37,011 bases of DNA from Oxalobacter formigenes (lineage in GTDB: Bacteria > Pseudomonadota > Gammaproteobacteria > Burkholderiales > Burkholderiaceae_D), in contig JAMPAN010000001.1 of assembly GCA_023667225.1 (NCBI GenBank), positions 188,893-225,903 of the forward strand, given 5' to 3'. The notes under the pieces were generated by a model, which was not told the DNA's origin, ran no database searches, and saw only the letters and a list, made by a program, of their open reading frames with translations. The position numbers were made by a program, and so were the translations under genes. Each line of letters begins with the position of its first letter. Within the stretch, counting starts at the first letter, position 1. Shown piece by piece: positions 20,801 through 28,602 of the stretch.

Positions 20801-21583
20801 CGCGCCCAGCGCGCAGTTCAGCCCGATAGTCAGCGGCCTGGCATGGCGGACGGAATACCAGAAAGCCGCTACCGTCTGGCCGGAAAGGATACGGCCTGAA
20901 GCGTCCGTTACTGTTCCGGAAATCATGACAGGCAGTTTTTTGCCGCTTTCTTCCATGCAGGCATCCAGGGCAAACAGGGCGGCCTTGCAGTTGAGCGTAT
21001 CAAAAACGGTTTCTACCAGAAACAGGTCAACACCGCCTTCGATGAGGGCGCGCGCCTGTTCGGTATAGGCGGCAACCAGCTGGTCAAAGTCAATATTGCG
21101 CGCGCCGGGGTCGTTGACATCCGGCGAAATGGAAGCCGTCTTTGGTGTCGGCCCGATGGAACCGGCGACAAAGCGCGGCTTGTCCGGTGTGGCAAACCGT
21201 TTGCAGGCCTCGCGGGCAAGTCTGGCAGAGGTGACGTTCATTTCATGCACCAGGTGCGCCATGTGATAGTCTTCCTGGGCAACCGCTGTTGCGCCGAAAG
21301 TGTTGGTTTCAATCACATCTGCCCCGGCAGCCAGGTATTCGTCATGGATGGCGGCAATGATTTGCGGCTGGGTCAGGGAAAGCAGCTCGTTGTTTCCGCG
21401 CAGGAAAAGCTCGCGGTTTTCCGCTGATGGCGGCGCGGCAAAATCTGCAAAACGGCCGTCTTTTCCGCCCCGGTAATCTTCTTCTGTCAGGCTGTAGCGC
21501 TGGATCATCGTTCCCATTGCGCCATCCAGCAGCATGATGCGTTTTGAAAGAATTTCCCGCAGCCGCGCTTCAACCGGTGACAT
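17840..21583 (-). CDS. metH: Cobalamin-dependent methionine synthase
   Basis: The 1247-aa protein is a full-length, single-chain MetH that transfers a methyl group from 5-methyltetrahydrofolate to homocysteine via B12. Domains in order: homocysteine-binding barrel ([11 protein letters not shown] at the start, zinc Cys in GLNCALG and [10 protein letters not shown]), pterin-binding barrel ([13 protein letters not shown]), B12-binding domain with the cobalt-ligand motif GDVHDIGKN, and the C-terminal reactivation domain with the SAM-binding [13 protein letters not shown]. The ATG at 21583 is preferred to in-frame upstream starts because GGAG lies about 9 bp before it; the alternatives at 21598 and 21643 have no RBS. 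No cobalamin riboswitch fits in the 119-bp upstream gap. Confidence 0.97.
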   Translation of the reverse strand: MSPVEARLREILSKRIMLLDGAMGTMIQRYSLTEEDYRGGKDGRFADFAAPPSAENRELFLRGNNELLSLTQPQIIAAIHDEYLAAGADVIETNTFGATAVAQEDYHMAHLVHEMNVTSARLAREACKRFATPDKPRFVAGSIGPTPKTASISPDVNDPGARNIDFDQLVAAYTEQARALIEGGVDLFLVETVFDTLNCKAALFALDACMEESGKKLPVMISGTVTDASGRILSGQTVAAFWYSVRHARPLTIGLNCALGAALMRPYVEELSRIADTCVCIYPNAGLPNPMSDTGFDERPEDTAAFLEEFAESGLINMAGGCCGTTPDHIRAIAQALEGIPPRKVPVIEPAMRLAGLEPFVIDENSLFVNVGERTNVTGSKAFARLIRNGEYGQAIAVARQQVENGAQIIDINMDEAMLDSVAAMTRFLNLIASEPDIARIPVMLDSSRWEVLEAGLKCLQGKAIVNSISLKEGEEKFLHHAQLCRRYGAAAIVMAFDEEGQADTFERKIAICRRAYDLLVKQVGFPPEDIVFDPNIFAVATGIEAHNNYAVDFIEAVRWIRRNLPQAKISGGVSNVSFSLRGNNAAREAIHTVFLYHAIAAGMTMGIVNAGMIGVYDNIPADLRERVEDVVLNRRPDATERLLEVADRFEAGEKKENAGLEWRAEPVRARLAHAMIHGQTEWIEADTKEVLEEVLRAGGRPIQVIEGPLMDGMNAVGDLFGQGKMFLPQVVKSARVMKEAVACLIPYIEEEKQKSGQTASKGRILIATVKGDVHDIGKNIVAVVLQCNNFEVENMGVMVPCADILARAREVGADIIGLSGLITPSLEEMAHVASEMQRDPYFRDRKIPLLIGGATTSRLHTAVRIAPNYDGPVIHVPDASRTVTVAQALLGPETRPAFLEALKADYARVRRLHAEKKPIDMIPLEAARANKAKLSFAGEDTPVRPRYLGQRFLKNVDLSTIASYIDWGPFFHTWDMHRPYPAILDDPAHGEAARRLFSDAQAMLKKLIEGRWLTAHASLALMPANSAGDDIEIYTDESRSRVAFTYYGLRQQTARPVIDGVERPNLCLADFIAPKESGIPDYIGLFAVTAGIGIKTPLARFEEANDDYSGIMLKALADRLVEALTEYLHELVRKDLWGYAPNEQLSPEALRKEAYQGIRPAPGYPACPEHTAREAIFRLLRCDQIGMGLTESLAMTPASSIAGFYFAHRQARYFQVGKIDSDQLADMAKRRGAEVEDITSALSPVL

Positions 21584-21644
21584 GATGTTTGGCTCCATAT
21601 GAGTATGTCTGGACAACCGGCGCAAAGGGCCAGGATAGCCCAAA

Positions 21645-21673
21645 ATTATAGCAATTCTCTAAAAAGCAGACAA
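21645..21673 (-). promoter_or_regulatory. Sigma-70-type promoter of metH
   Basis: On the minus strand TTGTCT (21673-21668), a 17-bp spacer and a perfect TATAAT (21650-21645) lie 62 bp before the metH start. The transcript would have a leader of roughly 55 nt. Confidence 0.75.
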
Positions 21674-21702
21674 AAACAGGGCGTTGGGATGCTTGCCGCT
21701 GC

Positions 21703-22437
21703 CTATTTTGCAGCGGAAAGCGCCCTGGAAAAATCGTCGGCATCCGGCAGGCCGGTGATGCGCGATCCATCCTGAAAGAAAATGACCGGCGTGCCCGTTA
21801 TCTCGAATTGCCGGGCCAGGCCAAGCACGGCCTCGCCGGTATAGGCGCACTCTTTGGGCGCTTCTGGCGGGGTTTGGCCCTCCAGCATCCAGGCGTTCCA
21901 GGCCTCCGCCGGATTGGGCGCACACCAGATATTTCTGGAAAGGGTGCGGGATTGCTCCGAAAGAATATTGAGCGGGAAAACATATACCGTCAGGTTATCC
22001 ACGTTCTTTAACAGCTTTTCCAGACGCTTGCAGTAGCCGCAGTTCGGGTCGGAAAAAACGGCCACTTTCCGTTCTCCCCTGCCGTTGACCTTGCGGATAG
22101 CCTGATCAAGCGGCAGGTCGGAAAAGCGAATCCGGCTGATAGCCTCAATCCGGTCGCGGGTATAGTCCTGCCCGGTTTCAATATCTATCATCCGGCCGAT
22201 AAAGAGATAGCGTGCACGGCTGTCGGTATAGACAATCCGGTTGCCTACCCGTACTTCATACATGCCCGGCCAGGGCGTTTTTTTCACGGACGTGACGCTT
22301 TCCCCCTGGAGCACCCTTTCCTTGAAGCGCTGGCGGATGGTGTTTTCCTGCGCAAAGGCCAGGGAAGCGCAAAAGAGCGCGCCGAAAAGGCAGGCTGCCG
22401 GGGCGGCAAGCCGAAAGGGATTCTTCAAAAAGCGCAT
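21703..22437 (-). CDS. dsbC: Thiol:disulfide isomerase DsbC/DsbG family
   Basis: The product is about 244 aa, a periplasmic disulfide isomerase. A typical Sec signal peptide (MRFLKNPFRLAAPAACLFGA, ending near LAFAQ) is followed by an N-terminal dimerisation domain. The thioredoxin fold carries the active site CGYC in SDPNCGYCKRLEK, and the conserved cis-Pro region is GTPVIFFQDGSR. CGYC is the DsbC type of active site. The ATG at 22437 gives a clean signal peptide; a further in-frame ATG at 22467 would add ten residues before it. The electron donor DsbD is not in the window. The gene lies upstream of metH but metH has its own promoter. Confidence 0.9.
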   Translation of the reverse strand: MRFLKNPFRLAAPAACLFGALFCASLAFAQENTIRQRFKERVLQGESVTSVKKTPWPGMYEVRVGNRIVYTDSRARYLFIGRMIDIETGQDYTRDRIEAISRIRFSDLPLDQAIRKVNGRGERKVAVFSDPNCGYCKRLEKLLKNVDNLTVYVFPLNILSEQSRTLSRNIWCAPNPAEAWNAWMLEGQTPPEAPKECAYTGEAVLGLARQFEITGTPVIFFQDGSRITGLPDADDFSRALSAAK

Positions 22438-22531
22438 GGGGTGTCCTAAGAGAGTTGTTTGCCGCATTATACAGGCCGCTTTGCACAGAGCGTGGCGAAC
22501 CGCGTTTTTTTTGCTACAATACCCTTTCTTT

Positions 22532-22607
<76 letters not shown>

Positions 22608-22886
22608 CCCCCCCTATTTCAAGCTGTATATTCCCGTATAAAATTCCCTGTAAAAACAATGACTTGCCAGAAATACTGTCTGGCTCGGTATATCCTTGTA
22701 TGGCCGAATCTAGATTTTGGGGTGGATTTTTGTCAGATGATTTTGTAACTCGTTGATTTATTTATATGGTTTGATGTCTCTTATTTCCTCGCCAATATTT
22801 CGCTAAGCCGTGTAACCACAGCAGGTTGCGCGGCTTTTTTGTTCATTGTGATACTATCGACTAAATTATATTAACGATGGAGTAGT
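22608..22886. other. AT-rich non-coding start of the island after tRNA-Thr
   Basis: Composition drops sharply in GC right after the tRNA. No ORF is convincing. Loosely repeated GTATA-containing pieces (around 22625-22640 and 22690-22705) resemble the degenerate repeats that flank integrase genes at tRNA sites, but no integrase coding sequence can be read. A strong terminator lies at 22805-22840. Confidence 0.4.
22805..22840 (+). terminator. Rho-independent terminator in the island
   Basis: Arms 22805-22817 and 22824-22836 form a 13-bp stem (including two G-T pairs) around the loop ACAGCA, followed by TTTTTT to 22840. It may end a tRNA-Thr readthrough transcript or a gene that has since been lost. 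Confidence 0.8.
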
Positions 22887-22917
22887 GTGAAAGATTCTAT
22901 TTTTAGAAAAAAGTTAG

Positions 22918-23929
22918 ATGAAAATAAGAAATCAGATAAAAGTAGCATGGTGGAATTGTTCATTTAAAAATTACCATGTGAACAATATAATATTGTTTGG
23001 GAAGTTGTGCTTTATTTGATTAAAGAAGGATGTGATATTATTGGGTTGTGTGAAATAGATAATAAAAATCAAACTGATATTAAATCACTTTTTTCGGTTC
23101 TTGAGAAAGGCTTTGAAATTAATGTGTTTTCTGAAAAAGCCTCTTCCCGAAGTGAATTTGATGTTTGTTTGCCGGTTGGAAAAGATCGTTTCTTTATTAA
23201 AAATATAGAGGGGCCAACTTATTCTAAGTTAAATAATGCAATTAAGCGCGGGGTGAAGTATGTTTTAGTAGATTTTTGTCAGAATTCTCTTTTTTATGTA
23301 TTTTTATCGCATTGGCCATCAGGAATGTGCGAGGGGAATAATGAGTTAAGAGAATTGGCTGCTGCTAAATTACAAATGGAAATGGAAGGTATAATAAGCA
23401 AAGAAAAGGAAAGTCGAATTATTGTTATGGGGGATTTTAATGATGAGCCATATAATGATTCACTTTATAAAAACTGTTTTCTGCCCGTGATAAATATTTT
23501 GCAAAGAAACATCCCGTGCTTTTATATAATCCATTTTGGGCGGCCATGAAATCTCGCCCAGAGCCAAATCAAAGCGGAACATACTATTACGTTTCTGGAA
23601 AATATGATAAATGGAGTACATTTGACCAGATTTTATTATCTTCGGCATGGCTGAATAACGGTTGGGAAGTTGAAAATGAAAATGAGTTGGCAGTTCTGGA
23701 TGAAAATATATTAAGGATTGTGGCAAGTAATAAATTTAAAATAGATCATTTGCCTGTGCGGGTGCAACTGGGAAAGGATAATTTGAATGAACGGCAGTCA
23801 TTTTTTAACGCCCTAAATACTGGAATTGCAAGAGTTAATGAAATAAGGAATCAACCTATCAAAATTGAGCAGATTCTAGAGGATTTAAAACACAGATACT
23901 CTCGGCAGCCTATAATAAGGTGGAGGTAA
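22918..23929 (+). pseudogene. Endonuclease/exonuclease/phosphatase-fold protein, frameshifted
   Basis: Reading three successive frames reconstructs one protein. The first begins at 22918 and contains IKVAWWNCSF, the usual first strand of the fold. The frame changes at the A run 22966-22970. The second segment has a GLCEID Mg-binding Glu, LSHWPSG and GDFNDEPYNDSL (the catalytic DFND motif). It changes frame again near 23470-23482 and continues as LLYNPFW, FDQILLSSAW and DHLPV (the catalytic DH). Each break needs a single-base change in a homopolymer-rich stretch. The family includes DNases, phosphodiesterases and phosphatases; the substrate is unknown. Low GC and A/T-ending codons unlike the neighbours point to horizontal origin. 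Sequencing indels are the alternative explanation. Confidence 0.75.
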
Positions 23930-24245
23930 CTATTATAAATGATAACATAAATTATGAATCATACAGTGCTTCATCCAATTTATTAGCCACTTTATTTGGT
24001 GGAAAAGTTATGCCTGCTGATAATATTATTGCATAAAATATGGCAATAATATTAGACGGCTTGCTTATTGGGAAACTGGTAAAGGGGGATATCCGTGTGC
24101 CATAAAATATGGAAATGTAAATACAAGTGCAGGAGATAAGGAATCTTTAAATATGGTTTTGGAAAATAGGTTGTCTGCCCCGGAAGCTGCCAGGAATATT
24201 ATTGATTTGTTGGAAAATGATTCAGCAAAAAAAGAAAGTATATAA
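23917..24245 (+). pseudogene. Degraded AT-rich coding remnant, unrecognised
   Basis: Two frames read like protein: one from about 23917 (NYESYSASSNLLATLFGGK) ending in a stop at about 24036-24038, and a second overlapping it and continuing to a stop at 24243-24245 (RRLAYWETGKGGYP, then LSAPEAARNIIDLLEN). They may be a C-terminal extension of the preceding pseudogene, since an alternative frame runs across its stop codon, or a separate small gene. Family not recognised. Composition matches the island and not the host. Confidence 0.4.
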
Positions 24246-24251
24246 AGAGCA

Positions 24252-25655
24252 ATGAATGAAGCCAAACCGGCAGAACCGGCATCCGGGCCGCGGCGCATCC
24301 TGGGGCTGAAGGAAGCGGTTGCTTTGATTGCCGGCATTGTGATTGGCGCGGGGATTTTCAAAACGCCCGCGCTGGTTGCCGGGATGACGGGCCGGCCCGG
24401 ATGGATGTTTGCCGCCTGGGCATTGGGCGGCGTGGTCTCGTTTGCCGGCGCGCTGTGCTATGCCGAGCTGGCAAGCGCCTATCCCCATGCGGGAGGAGAT
24501 TATCATTTCCTGTACCGCGCCTATGGCCGGTCTGTGGCTTTTCTTTTCGGCTGGGCGCGGCTTTCGGTGATTACCACCGGCTCTATCGCGCTTTTGGCCT
24601 TTGTTTTTGGCGATTATATGAACCATGTTTTGCCGCTGGCGTTATGGGGCCGAAACAGCGGTCCGCTGGTTTATGCCGTGTTGGCTGTGCTGGTGCTTTC
24701 CCTCCTTAACCGGCTGAATGTGCGCACCGGCATGGCTGCCCAGACAGGGCTGGCGGCGCTTCAGGCGCTAAGCCTCCTGTTTATTGTCGGCACAGCGGTT
24801 TTTCTGGCGCAAGGCGGCGGGGCAGATCCCGCTGCCGCGGTATCGCCTGCCGCGCCGGACAGCGGCTTTTTTCCGCCTGCTTTCGGCCTGGGCATGGTTT
24901 TTGTGCTGCTGACTTATGGCGGCTGGAACGAGGCGGCCTATATCAGCGCGGAAATCCGGGGCGGAAGACGCAGCATGTTTTATGCCCTGGGGCTTTCCAT
25001 TTTGATCATTACGCTTTTTTACCTGCTGGTTACCTGGGCTTACCTGAAAGGGCTGGGCATGGCGGGCATGGCTGCTTCACAGGCTATTGCGGCGGAAATG
25101 ATGCGGCAGGCCTATGGCGCGCCGGCAGAGCGCCTGCTTTCCCTGATGATTGCGGTTTCGGTACTGACTTCCATTAACGGCACGATGATTGTCGGGGCGC
25201 GCACCAGCTATGCTATGGGGCAGGACTGGCCCGTTTTGCGCAAGCTTGGCGTCTGGGACGCCCGGCGGGATACGCCGGCCAATGCCCTGTGGGTGCAATG
25301 TGCCGCCGCGCTTATACTGATTGGCGTGGGCGCGCTGACCGGCGGGGGATTTAAGTCGATGGTGGAATTTACTGCGCCGGTATTCTGGTTTTTTTTCCTG
25401 TTGACCGGCCTGGCCCTTTTTATTCTCAGGCGGCGGGAACCGGAAGTTCCCCGGCCGTTCAGGGTGCCGCTGTATCCGCTGGTTCCGCTCCTTTTCTGCG
25501 CCACTTGCGCTTACATGCTGTATTCCAGCCTTTCTTTTGTTTATGACCAGTCCCTGGGCGGGATAAATGCTGCCTGGATTGGCGTGGGCGTGATGGTTTC
25601 CGGTATTTTTCTCCTTTGGCTGGCGCGGCTGGCCGGAAAAAAAGCGCCGCGCTAG
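24252..25655 (+). CDS. APC-family amino acid permease
   Basis: The 467-aa, strongly hydrophobic inner-membrane protein has about 12 membrane segments. The first helix carries the APC-type unwound motif IAGIVIGAGIFKTPA (about residues 25-39), and the next segments read ALGGVVSFAGALCYAELASAY and PHAGGDYHFLYRAYG, both typical of amino acid/polyamine/organocation transporters, especially the LAT/YfnA-like branch. The C-terminus contains RRREPEVPRPFRVPLYPLVP, also family-typical. Substrate cannot be told from sequence. Base composition returns to host-like values at its start, marking the right edge of the AT-rich island. Its RBS is weak. Confidence 0.9.
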   Translation: MNEAKPAEPASGPRRILGLKEAVALIAGIVIGAGIFKTPALVAGMTGRPGWMFAAWALGGVVSFAGALCYAELASAYPHAGGDYHFLYRAYGRSVAFLFGWARLSVITTGSIALLAFVFGDYMNHVLPLALWGRNSGPLVYAVLAVLVLSLLNRLNVRTGMAAQTGLAALQALSLLFIVGTAVFLAQGGGADPAAAVSPAAPDSGFFPPAFGLGMVFVLLTYGGWNEAAYISAEIRGGRRSMFYALGLSILIITLFYLLVTWAYLKGLGMAGMAASQAIAAEMMRQAYGAPAERLLSLMIAVSVLTSINGTMIVGARTSYAMGQDWPVLRKLGVWDARRDTPANALWVQCAAALILIGVGALTGGGFKSMVEFTAPVFWFFFLLTGLALFILRRREPEVPRPFRVPLYPLVPLLFCATCAYMLYSSLSFVYDQSLGGINAAWIGVGVMVSGIFLLWLARLAGKKAPR

Positions 25656-25689
25656 TTTGGGACGCCGTTGTCTTGCTGCGCCCGAAAAT

Positions 25690-25719
25690 TTGACAGATTG
25701 CTTTTCCTATAGGCACAAT
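25690..25719 (+). promoter_or_regulatory. Candidate promoter for the 25766-26502 gene pair
   Basis: A perfect TTGACA (25690-25695), an 18-bp spacer, then CACAAT (25714-25719, four of six matches) about 47 bp before the small ORF. Confidence 0.45.
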
Positions 25720-25765
25720 AAACACCAGAATCTCTGATTGCCTGCATAAGAAAGGAGCAGACAGG

Positions 25766-25846
25766 ATGGGTTTGCGGTTTTTTTTCGTCATACGCGGAAA
25801 AAAGCAGCATTGGGCGGCAGGTCAGTTTGAAGGGGGAACGGTATGA
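25766..25846 (+). CDS. 26-codon ORF translationally coupled to the next gene
   Basis: AGGAG at 25753-25757 lies 8 bp before the ATG. The 26-residue product is basic and starts MGLRFFFVIRGKKQHW; it has no recognisable homology. Its TGA overlaps the ATG of the next gene (ATGA at 25843-25846), the usual sign of coupled translation. It contains a T8 tract (codons 5-7). It could be a leader peptide, a genuine small protein or a remnant of a partner gene. Nothing beyond the RBS and overlap supports expression. Confidence 0.4.
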   Translation: MGLRFFFVIRGKKQHWAAGQFEGGTV

Positions 25847-26502
25847 CGGCAATCAAACGCAATCAGATTATTTTCCCAAGCAGCGAAGAAGACAGGGCGA
25901 TTACTGCTGCTGCCCTGGCTGACCCTGATGCGCCGCCGCTGACAGAAACGCAGCTGGCAGGAATGCAGCGGCTTGGCCATCATTTTACCGACAGTGAAAA
26001 CAGGCTGCATATGGTGAGGACAACGCCGGGCCGCGGGTGCCTGGCGCGCACCTTGTACAAAAGCACGGCGGCCGTCACTATTAGGCCCTGCCTCTCAACC
26101 CGGCCGGAATATGTGCCGCCGGCAGCTGACAAAGAAAATGTGCCGTGTTTTTATTGCGCTTATAAAAAAGAAGGCGGGCCTGGTTTTTGCAAGCGCAGCA
26201 AATGTATGGAAGTGGTGTTTGATTTTGCCAGGGATGCGCCAAACAAGAACCGGCATAAAGTTTTTCTTGCCGATGCGGCGCATCTGGACTGGAGCAGCGT
26301 GGTGGCCTTATCATGCACAGATAAAGAGGGCAGGATCGGACTTGGTCTGATTGAACAAAGGGTGCATGTTGTCGTTTTTGCCGATATGGGGGGCTTGCGC
26401 CGGATAATCAGCCTGCGGCGGGCCAACCTGAAAGAATCGCTGCATTATGCCGGCCAGACAGCGCAGGGCGGTATGCAGGGTTCGCGCGGCCAGGCGACCT
26501 AG
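25843..26502 (+). CDS. Composite protein: BrnA-like N-terminus, Cys cluster, BrnT-like C-terminus
   Basis: The 219-aa product has three visible parts. Residues about 9-42 (IFPSSEEDRAITAAALADPD then PPLTETQLAGM) resemble the N-terminus of BrnA antitoxins, which typically read TPEEDAAI...ADPD...LTDEE. Residues about 100-121 hold a C-x2-C-x10-C-x4-C cluster (Cys102, 105, 116, 121), plausibly zinc-binding. Residues about 122-203 resemble a whole BrnT ribonuclease toxin: FDFARDAPNKNRHKVFLADA for the usual WD..KN...KHG..F.EA, then RIGLGLIEQRVHVVVFADMG and RRIISLRRANLKESLHYA. The antitoxin's ribbon-helix-helix part is missing, and the usual order (brnT then brnA) is reversed. The frame is intact with a good RBS (GGGGG at 25831-25835). 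Function is unknown; a self-inhibited toxin or a rearranged relic are both possible. Confidence 0.55.
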   Translation: MTAIKRNQIIFPSSEEDRAITAAALADPDAPPLTETQLAGMQRLGHHFTDSENRLHMVRTTPGRGCLARTLYKSTAAVTIRPCLSTRPEYVPPAADKENVPCFYCAYKKEGGPGFCKRSKCMEVVFDFARDAPNKNRHKVFLADAAHLDWSSVVALSCTDKEGRIGLGLIEQRVHVVVFADMGGLRRIISLRRANLKESLHYAGQTAQGGMQGSRGQAT

Positions 26503-26559
26503 TTATGGGCAAGGGACAGAAAAAAGGAAAAGCATGAGCGGAAGAAAAAGGGGCTTGCC

Positions 26560-27192
26560 ATGAAGTTCCTGCAACGCTCCGGCGCGGCGCTGATCATTTT
26601 CCTGGGCGGTATTCTGGCAGCATGTCTTTTGCTTGTTTTTTCCGCCCAGGCGCAGTTTGGGCTGGAAGAATTTATGGGGCCGAAACTGGATGCCGGGTTT
26701 ATTGCCACCTATCCCGAAGTGGTGGACGGCATGATTGATCTTGCCGGTGTGAATGAACGCGACCTGGTTTATGACCTGGGCAGCGGCGACGGGCGGATTG
26801 TGATTGCCGCAGCCAAACAGCGCGGCGCCAGGGGGGTAGGCGTGGATCTTAACCCCAAACGCATTACGGATGGCATTGTCAATGCCAGGGCGGCCGGGGT
26901 AGAAAACCTGGTGCGGTTTGAGCTGGGCAATTTCTTTGAGGTGGATTTTTCCGATGCTACCGTGGTGATGCTGTATCTGCCTGCCGAGCTGAACCTTCAG
27001 CTTCGGCCTTATATCTGGAAACAGCTCAAGGTGGGCGCGCGGGTTGTTTCCCATGATAACGGCATGGGGCCGGAGTGGCCGCCCGAAAAGACTGCGCCGT
27101 TCGGCAACAAGGGCATTTTCATGTGGACGATAACCGAGGCGCAGAAAAAAGCGGTGGAAAACTGGGAACCGCCCAAGCGGGCGGCTCCCTAG
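26560..27192 (+). CDS. Class I SAM-dependent methyltransferase with N-terminal membrane/signal segment
   Basis: The 210-aa protein has a hydrophobic N-terminus (about residues 9-28, after KFLQR) with a possible cleavage site after AQA. A Rossmann methyltransferase follows: motif I VYDLGSGDGRIV (70-81), GVDLNPKRI as the acidic ribose-binding loop, and DATVVMLYLP as motif IV. It resembles the small-methyltransferase group that includes FAM173/ATP-synthase c-subunit lysine methyltransferases; the substrate is unknown. Positive-inside orientation would place the enzyme in the periplasm, where SAM is not expected, so the segment may instead anchor a cytoplasmic domain. It lies 57 bp after the BrnT-like gene and converges on the YecA-type gene. 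Confidence 0.75.
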   Translation: MKFLQRSGAALIIFLGGILAACLLLVFSAQAQFGLEEFMGPKLDAGFIATYPEVVDGMIDLAGVNERDLVYDLGSGDGRIVIAAAKQRGARGVGVDLNPKRITDGIVNARAAGVENLVRFELGNFFEVDFSDATVVMLYLPAELNLQLRPYIWKQLKVGARVVSHDNGMGPEWPPEKTAPFGNKGIFMWTITEAQKKAVENWEPPKRAAP

Positions 27193-27222
27193 CCAAAGCC
27201 GGAAGTAGCCAATGCGGTTTTA

Positions 27223-27870
27223 TCAGTGCAGCGTATTGGCGGCGGCGCTGGCGTTGCCGCCGTGGAAGTGGCGGTAAAGCTCCGGCAGATTGGCAACAAG
27301 GGTTTTTACAATTTCCTCGCGGTCTTCCGCATGGATAAGCCCTTCCTTGTTTTCTGGTGAATTCTCAAAATACAGCGTGAGGATAGGCGTTAACAGGTTT
27401 TCTTCTTCCTGCGATTGTTCCAGCAGCTCGTTCCAGCTTTCCCGGTATTTGTCCACCGCCAGCACGAACCCCAGCGCCCAATCGTTGCCGCTGACCTTGA
27501 AATTATCATCGGAATACAAAAACGGGTAGTAGGATTCCCCGTTTTCCAGCATACCTTTAATATGATCCCAGTGCTGTCTTAAACTGTTCTGTATTTCTTC
27601 TGCCTGGGCAGGAGAAGAGTATTCCGGTTCCTGTCCGCCGAAAATATAGGGGATAAACGCTTCCGGCCCGTCTGCATCCGGCCCGCATATCAGCCCGCAG
27701 AAAAAACCGTCAAGAATTTCCATGTGCATCCCGTTGGGATGGCTTTCCAGGAAAATTTCCAGCTTTTCAAACTGTTTGTCATCCAGTTTTTCCTGTCCGG
27801 AAGAAGGATTCAGGAAACTGTCGAGATCAAAATCCGGCGCATCCGGGTCGGTAATATTTTTCTTGGACAT
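27223..27870 (-). CDS. YecA/UPF0149 family protein
   Basis: The 215-aa acidic protein matches the YecA/YgfB (UPF0149) fold: LESHPNGMHMEILDGFFCGL followed by ICGPDADGPEAFIPYIFGG near the N-terminus, and NDWALGFVLAVDKYRESWNEL in the centre, a strong family marker (WxxGFxxG-like). The C-terminal SEC-C zinc motif found in many YecA proteins is absent. The ATG at 27870 is chosen because homology begins shortly after it; an upstream in-frame start at 28008 would add 46 unrelated residues. No good Shine-Dalgarno is visible. The biochemical role of the family is not established. It converges on the methyltransferase gene with 30 bp between stops. Confidence 0.85.
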   Translation of the reverse strand: MSKKNITDPDAPDFDLDSFLNPSSGQEKLDDKQFEKLEIFLESHPNGMHMEILDGFFCGLICGPDADGPEAFIPYIFGGQEPEYSSPAQAEEIQNSLRQHWDHIKGMLENGESYYPFLYSDDNFKVSGNDWALGFVLAVDKYRESWNELLEQSQEEENLLTPILTLYFENSPENKEGLIHAEDREEIVKTLVANLPELYRHFHGGNASAAANTLH

Positions 27871-28115
27871 AGGCAAAGGGGAATAAAAGAAATGAACAAA
27901 AGCGGGCAGCCTGCCCGGCTTCTTCCGGGAAACGCCAGCAGAATCATTATAGTACAGCTTTGCCGTCTGATGAAAATTATTCCCTGTGCCAGAAAAGCGG
28001 GCGCACATCGGCCGGAGCGCGCGCCGGTTTGCTTTTGCTTAATCCTTTTGCTGTGGAAAAAGGGTAAGTTGTTTCAGGCAGGAAAGGTATTTCAACCCGA
28101 TTTGAAGGAGAAAAA

Positions 28116-28535
28116 ATGGATCGTTTCGCAACGGCCGTCTGGGAAGGCGGCGTCAAGACCGGAAAGGGAAGCCTTACCACAGAAACCGGCGCGCTTTCCC
28201 ACATGCCTTATTCTTTTTCCGCCCGCTTTGAAAACGGGCAGGGAACCAATCCCGAAGAGCTGGTCGCGGCAGGCCATGCCGGATGCTTTACCATGGATTT
28301 GTCCGGCCGTCTGGAGCGGGCAGGCATCACAGGACGCATTGAGACCAGGGCAGCCTTGACGCTGGAAAAAGGGGAAAAAGGCTTTGCCGTTACCCGGATT
28401 CACCTGGATGTTGCGGCGCAGCTTTCCGGCGTGGATGAACAGGCGTTTCAGGAAGCGGTGGGCAAGGCAAGGGAAAATTGCCCGATATCCCGCCTGCTGG
28501 ATACGGAAATTACCGTTTCTGCCCGTGTGGTATAG
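28116..28535 (+). CDS. OsmC-family organic hydroperoxide reductase
   Basis: The 139-aa protein belongs to the OsmC/Ohr peroxidases, cytoplasmic thiol enzymes that reduce organic hydroperoxides. The two catalytic cysteines are Cys57 in [12 protein letters not shown] and Cys122 in ENCPISRLL, and the conserved Arg is in SFSARF (Arg37). [15 protein letters not shown] is the OsmC rather than the Ohr pattern. AAGGAG sits just before the ATG. It stands alone, with a hairpin between it and convergent cheA. Confidence 0.92.
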   Translation: MDRFATAVWEGGVKTGKGSLTTETGALSHMPYSFSARFENGQGTNPEELVAAGHAGCFTMDLSGRLERAGITGRIETRAALTLEKGEKGFAVTRIHLDVAAQLSGVDEQAFQEAVGKARENCPISRLLDTEITVSARVV

Positions 28536-28547
28536 CGTTTGCCGTTT

Positions 28548-28577
28548 CCCCCGGCCAGGAGGTTTTCCGGCCGGGGG
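28548..28577. terminator. GC-rich hairpin between convergent osmC and cheA
   Basis: CCCCCGGCC (28548-28556) and GGCCGGGGG (28569-28577) form a 9-bp stem around 12 nt. T tracts are weak on both sides (ATTGTTT on plus, AAACGG on minus), so termination is plausible but not assured. Confidence 0.5.
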
Positions 28578-28602
28578 ATTGTTTATGCAGCCAGGGCAGG
28601 CA

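Noticed and set aside
19790-20899. Long open frame antisense to metH
   Set aside because: It lies wholly inside metH, whose domains are intact; it is a by-product of codon bias.
21584-21702. Cobalamin or SAH riboswitch before metH
   Set aside because: Only 119 bp are available, a good promoter occupies the middle, and the remaining leader of about 55 nt is too short for either. No conserved core was seen.
22608-24245. Functional integrase gene in the island
   Set aside because: No tyrosine or serine recombinase motif could be read in any frame, and no second copy of the tRNA 3' end was found by eye.
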